Position numbers and translations under genes: made by a program. Positions 6,253-8,903 of a stretch of 8,903 bases of DNA are shown in pieces. This DNA comes from Geodermatophilaceae bacterium (GTDB taxonomy: Bacteria; Actinomycetota; Actinomycetes; Mycobacteriales; Geodermatophilaceae). Where the stretch lies: positions 1-8,903 of the forward strand of contig JACCXW010000153.1 of the NCBI GenBank assembly GCA_013696785.1, written 5' to 3'. The notes beneath the pieces are model-generated. The model saw only the letters and a program-made list of their open reading frames with translations, had not been told where the DNA came from and did no database searches. How positions within the stretch are numbered: the first letter of the stretch is position 1; each line of letters opens with the position of its first letter.

Positions 6253-6259
6253 GTCCTTT
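6253..6259 (-). promoter_or_regulatory. Ribosome binding site GAAAGGA deciding the start of the 702-residue gene
   Basis: On the minus strand GAAAGGA is followed by nine bases (CTGCCGCAC) and the ATG at 6244. It is the strongest Shine-Dalgarno in the window and fixes the start, excluding the long upstream extension of the open frame that overlaps plsC. Confidence 0.8.
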
Positions 6260-6388
6260 CTTGTTCGAGGCGCCCGGTGGCGCACCGATTGCTGCAAGGA
6301 CGCGCGGCGGGAAGCGGTGATACACCGGCGCGGGGTCTGCGGTGTGGCGTTCTCGACATGGGAGGCGGCGGCAGGCCAGACTCGCCGG
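6260..6388. other. Divergent intergenic region between the 702-residue gene and plsC
   Basis: About 130 bases separate the ribosome binding site of the minus-strand gene from the proposed plsC start. Promoters for both directions should lie here. Some weak candidates exist, such as TTGCTG at 6289 and TGATAC at 6318 on the plus strand, but their spacing (23 bases) is wrong. A short CGGTG/CACCG inverted repeat spans 6275-6287. Nothing here is strong enough to call a specific operator or promoter. Confidence 0.4.
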
Positions 6389-7135
6389 GTGGCGAGGGCG
6401 GCAGGGCGGCAGACGGGTCGCGGTGGCCGGGGGCCGCTGGGCTTCTGGATGCGGCTGTGTGTGATCGTCGTGCGGCCGGTCACCCGCCTGATGTTCCGTT
6501 TCAGCTGGGGCGGTCAACAGCACCTGCCGCCGACCGGTGGTGTGATCCTGGTCGTGAACCACGTGTCGCTGCTGGACCCGTTCACGGTGGCCCGTTTCAC
6601 CTGGGATGCCGGGCGGATACCCCGTTTCATGATCAAGGAGAGCTTGTTCGGAGTCTTCTTCATCGGCGCGGCGCTGCGAGGTGCCCGGCAGATCCGGGTA
6701 CGGCGCGGCACGAACGCCGCGAACACGGCTCTGCGGGCCGCCGAGGAGGCGTTGGAGGACGGTGAGGCAGTCGTCGTCTATCCCGAGGGGACCGTGACCC
6801 GCGACCCCGATTGGTGGCCGATGCTGGGCAAGACCGGACTGGCAAGGCTGTGGCTGGCCACTGGCGTACCGGTCATCCCGATGGCGCAGTGGGGGCAGCA
6901 GCGGGCTTGGGACTATCACAGCGGCAGGCTGCGGCTGTTCCCGCGCAAGAAGGTGGTGGTGGTCGCCGGTGCGCCCGTCGACCTGTCCCGTTTCCGCGGC
7001 CGACCCCTGACACCCGAGCTGCTGCGCGAGATCACCGACGCCGCATTCTCGGCGGTGCGCGATCTGGTCGCGGTCGAGCGCGGCGAGGCGGCACCCGATG
7101 CCTTCTTCGTCGGCGGCGATCGGGCAGCATCGTGA
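6389..7135 (+). CDS. plsC: 1-acyl-sn-glycerol-3-phosphate acyltransferase (PlsC family)
   Basis: A PlsC/LPLAT-family acyltransferase of 248 residues from the GTG at 6389, or 228 from the ATG at 6449. The family transfers an acyl group from acyl-ACP or acyl-CoA to lysophosphatidic acid to make phosphatidic acid at the inner membrane face. All four motifs are present (numbering from GTG): the catalytic NHVSLLDPF with HX4D at His58/Asp63, IPRFMIKESLF (77-87), the substrate-binding YPEGTVTRDPDWWP (131-144), and GVPVIPMAQWG (159-169). The N-terminus has a modestly hydrophobic stretch CVIVVRPVTRLMF. I prefer the GTG because the GPLGFW segment before the internal ATG resembles the N-terminal 'GFW' of actinobacterial homologues I recall, but neither start has a good Shine-Dalgarno. 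Its stop overlaps the gpsA start (GTGA), so the two are coupled, fitting a joint role in phospholipid synthesis. The exact acyl acceptor is inferred. Confidence 0.9.
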   Translation: MARAAGRQTGRGGRGPLGFWMRLCVIVVRPVTRLMFRFSWGGQQHLPPTGGVILVVNHVSLLDPFTVARFTWDAGRIPRFMIKESLFGVFFIGAALRGARQIRVRRGTNAANTALRAAEEALEDGEAVVVYPEGTVTRDPDWWPMLGKTGLARLWLATGVPVIPMAQWGQQRAWDYHSGRLRLFPRKKVVVVAGAPVDLSRFRGRPLTPELLREITDAAFSAVRDLVAVERGEAAPDAFFVGGDRAAS

Positions 7136-8127
7136 CGAGGGCCGCAGTGCTCGGCGCCGGCTCATGGGGTACGGCATTCGCCCGCGTGATGGTGCATGCC
7201 GGCTGCTCGGTCACCCTGTGGGCGCGGCGACCGGAGCTGGCCGACGTCATCGACAAGCAGCACGAGAATCCTGAATACCTGCCGGGGATCCAGCTGCCGT
7301 CAGCCCTTCAGGCCACCTCCGACCCGGAGCAGGCCCTGTTCGATGCCGACGTCGTCGTACTAGCCGTGCCGTCGCAGACCGCGCGGCAGAACCTCTCGGG
7401 CTGGGTGCGTCTGCTGCCGCCGGAGGCGACGCTCGTCAGCCTGATGAAAGGCATCGAGCTCGGGACCGCCAAGCGGATGAGTGAGGTGATCAGCGAGGTG
7501 GGCGGCGTACCGCTGTCGCACGTCGCCGTGGTCACCGGCCCGAACCTGGCGCGCGAGATCGCCGAGGAACAGCCGGCCGCGACGGTTGTGGCGTGTTCGG
7601 ACCACGACCGGGCAGTGGCGCTGCAGGAGTCGTGCCAGACGCCCTACCTGCGCCCCTACACGAACACCGACGTCGTCGGCTGCGAACTCGGCGGCACGGT
7701 GAAGAACATCATTGCGCTGGCCTGCGGCATGGCCGAAGGGATGGGGTTCGGTGACAACACACGGGCCTCGATCATGACCCGTGGACTCGCCGAGACCGCA
7801 CGGCTGGGTCTGGTGCTCGGCGCCGAGCCGTCCACGTTCGCCGGGCTGGCCGGTCTCGGCGATCTCGTCGCCACCTGCTCTTCGCGGCTGTCGCGGAACC
7901 GGACGTTCGGCGAGCGGCTGGGACGCGGCGAGACGTTGGAGCAGGTGCTCCGGGCGACGAACCAGATAGCCGAAGGCGTCAAATCCTGCCGGTCGGTGCT
8001 CGACCTCGCGCAGGCACATGGCGTGGACATGCCCATCACCGAAGCCGTTGTCGGCATCTGCCACAACGGTGAGCGCGCGCCGGACGTCCTTCGGCGAGTC
8101 ATGCGACGGGAGCCGAAACCCGAATGA
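7132..8127 (+). CDS. gpsA: NAD(P)-dependent glycerol-3-phosphate dehydrogenase
   Basis: A 331-residue protein, normal for GpsA, which reduces dihydroxyacetone phosphate to sn-glycerol-3-phosphate, the backbone for phospholipids. The Rossmann nucleotide-binding motif VLGAGSWGTA is at residues 6-15. SLMKGIE (103-109) and VVTGPNLAREIAE (133-145) are family blocks. The catalytic lysine is expected at Lys191 in ELGGTVKNIIALACGM (185-200). GFGDNTRASIMTRGL (205-219) and GLAGLGDLVATCSS (238-251) are further signatures. The GTG at 7132 overlaps the plsC stop in a GTGA and gives the right distance to the glycine motif. The gene in turn overlaps the next one by ATGA. The orientation, divergent from the fbiD/ppk cluster, matches Rv2982c in Mycobacterium tuberculosis. 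Confidence 0.97.
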   Translation: MTRAAVLGAGSWGTAFARVMVHAGCSVTLWARRPELADVIDKQHENPEYLPGIQLPSALQATSDPEQALFDADVVVLAVPSQTARQNLSGWVRLLPPEATLVSLMKGIELGTAKRMSEVISEVGGVPLSHVAVVTGPNLAREIAEEQPAATVVACSDHDRAVALQESCQTPYLRPYTNTDVVGCELGGTVKNIIALACGMAEGMGFGDNTRASIMTRGLAETARLGLVLGAEPSTFAGLAGLGDLVATCSSRLSRNRTFGERLGRGETLEQVLRATNQIAEGVKSCRSVLDLAQAHGVDMPITEAVVGICHNGERAPDVLRRVMRREPKPE

Positions 8128-8903
8128 GCAAGGTCAGGGACACCGACGGCGACAGCACCCGGGTGGTGAGTGCCGGCCACCCCGCGGCGGTTGCCGGCCA
8201 GCCGTTCCTGCCGGGGCCGGTGTTCGCGGCGCCGTACCACCTCGGAGAGGGGGAGCGGTATTACGGCCGTTACGAGAACCCGACTCTCGACGCCTTCGAG
8301 GCAGCACTGTCCACTCTGGAGGGTGGGGCGGCCGTCGTGTTCCCGTCCGGAATGGCCGCGATCGCCGCCGTTCTCCTGACGAGCCTGCGTCCGGGCGACC
8401 GGGTCGTCGTCCCGGCCGACGGCTACTTCGGCACCAGAATTTTTGCGCACGAGGAACTGGCCCGCTTCGACATCCGGGTCGAGGAACTGTCCACCGTAGA
8501 ACTCGACGAGGTCGCGGGCGCCGGTGGTCTGGAGGGCGTGGCGTTGCTGCTGGTCGAGTCGCCCAGCAACCCCAGGCTCGACGTGTGCGACGTGGAGGCG
8601 GTGACGCAGGCCGCCCACGACAGCGACTGCCTGGTCGCGGTCGACAACACGACGGCGACGCCGCTGGGGCAGCGGCCGCTGGAACTCGGTGCCGACTTCA
8701 GCATCTCGGCGGACACCAAGGCCATGACCGGGCACAGCGATCTGCTGCTCGGCCACGTGGCGACGAGCAACCCCGAACGCGCAGCCCGGGTGCGGTCCTG
8801 GCGGACCCGGGCGGGGCCGGTGCCCGGGCCTTTCGAGGTCTGGCTCGCGCATCGCTCGCTGGGCACGCTGGCGCTGCGCCTGGACCGGCAGGCCGCCAAC
8901 GCC
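8124..8903 (+). CDS. Cystathionine gamma-lyase type PLP-dependent enzyme (3' end outside window)
   Basis: The first 260 codons of a Cys/Met-metabolism PLP enzyme (fold type I), open to the window edge. Visible features are GPVFAAPYHLGEGERYYGRYENPT (within 31-54) with the Tyr/Arg pair that contacts PLP phosphate from the neighbouring subunit; FPSGMAAIAAV (73-83), where the cofactor phosphate sits; ESPSNPRLDV (145-154); AVDNTTATPLGQRPLELGAD (172-191) with Asp174 for the pyridine nitrogen; and SISADTKAMTGHSD (193-206) with Lys199 as the Schiff-base lysine. The FAAPYH segment resembles actinobacterial proteins annotated as cystathionine gamma-lyase, but cystathionine gamma-synthase and methionine gamma-lyase share these motifs and cannot be excluded. 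The ATG at 8124 overlaps the gpsA stop (ATGA) and follows GGGAG at an 11-base spacing. Its link to lipid synthesis is positional only. Confidence 0.9.
   Translation, partial: MSKVRDTDGDSTRVVSAGHPAAVAGQPFLPGPVFAAPYHLGEGERYYGRYENPTLDAFEAALSTLEGGAAVVFPSGMAAIAAVLLTSLRPGDRVVVPADGYFGTRIFAHEELARFDIRVEELSTVELDEVAGAGGLEGVALLLVESPSNPRLDVCDVEAVTQAAHDSDCLVAVDNTTATPLGQRPLELGADFSISADTKAMTGHSDLLLGHVATSNPERAARVRSWRTRAGPVPGPFEVWLAHRSLGTLALRLDRQAANA

Noticed and set aside
6289..6323. TTGCTG and TGATAC as a plus-strand promoter for plsC
   Set aside because: The 23-base spacing is too long and TGATAC matches the -10 consensus poorly.
5510..6388. Upstream extension of the plsC frame
   Set aside because: It is antisense to the 702-residue gene; PlsC homology begins only near the proposed start.
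6628..6641. CATGATCAAGGA within plsC, shared with the palindrome arm near 2857
   Set aside because: It encodes the conserved PlsC segment FMIKES and lacks the second arm; the match is coincidental.
6245..7177. Upstream extension of the 702-residue frame to 7177
   Set aside because: It lies antisense to plsC, is low-complexity in composition, and the GAAAGGA ribosome binding site fixes the start at 6244.

Overview
The window is about 8.9 kb of dense, GC-rich DNA with G/C at most third codon positions and many GTG starts. It contains a CofC/FbiD-type guanylyltransferase of coenzyme F420 synthesis. This points to an actinomycete (Actinomycetota). The gene set and orientations match, from memory, the mycobacterial neighbourhood fbiD-ppk-mutT1 facing away from gpsA. 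The extra genes suggest a non-mycobacterial lineage, but I cannot name a genus from the sequence alone.

Left part, minus strand (positions 1-2775): a small atypical cold-shock-like (OB-fold) gene, then polyphosphate kinase (ppk), then a two-domain NUDIX/histidine-phosphatase MutT1-like gene that leaves the window. The gaps are 14 and 3 nt, so this reads as one operon, probably started by a leaderless promoter at about 2782-2787. Polyphosphate synthesis and nucleotide/polyphosphate-related hydrolysis are thus paired.

Centre, minus strand (2814-4123): fbiD (F420 side-chain precursor activation), followed 15 nt later by a conserved-hypothetical gene resembling DUF6226 with a CxCxxC cluster. This pair is bounded by a 22-bp imperfect hairpin on its downstream side (2814-2864) and a perfect 14-bp GC-rich hairpin on its upstream side (4091-4123).

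Right-centre, minus strand (4136-6244): one long gene for a 702-residue protein of unknown function. It has two diverged copies of a cysteine-containing module of about 160-190 residues and a separate C-terminal beta-rich-looking domain ending in a conserved-looking PCGYVV...GICLE block. It has a good ribosome binding site, its own terminator-like hairpin and no visible signal peptide. It sits as an apparent insertion in an otherwise familiar neighbourhood and is the best candidate here for undescribed biology.

Right part, plus strand (about 6389-8903): plsC-like acyltransferase, gpsA and a cystathionine gamma-lyase-type PLP enzyme. Consecutive genes overlap by GTGA and ATGA, so they are translationally coupled. 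GpsA supplies glycerol-3-phosphate and the PlsC-type enzyme acylates lysophosphatidate, so the first two belong to phospholipid synthesis. The PLP enzyme belongs to sulfur amino acid metabolism.

No tRNA, rRNA, CRISPR array, insertion sequence or phage gene was seen. Coding density is high and no gene-free stretch exceeds about 150 bases.
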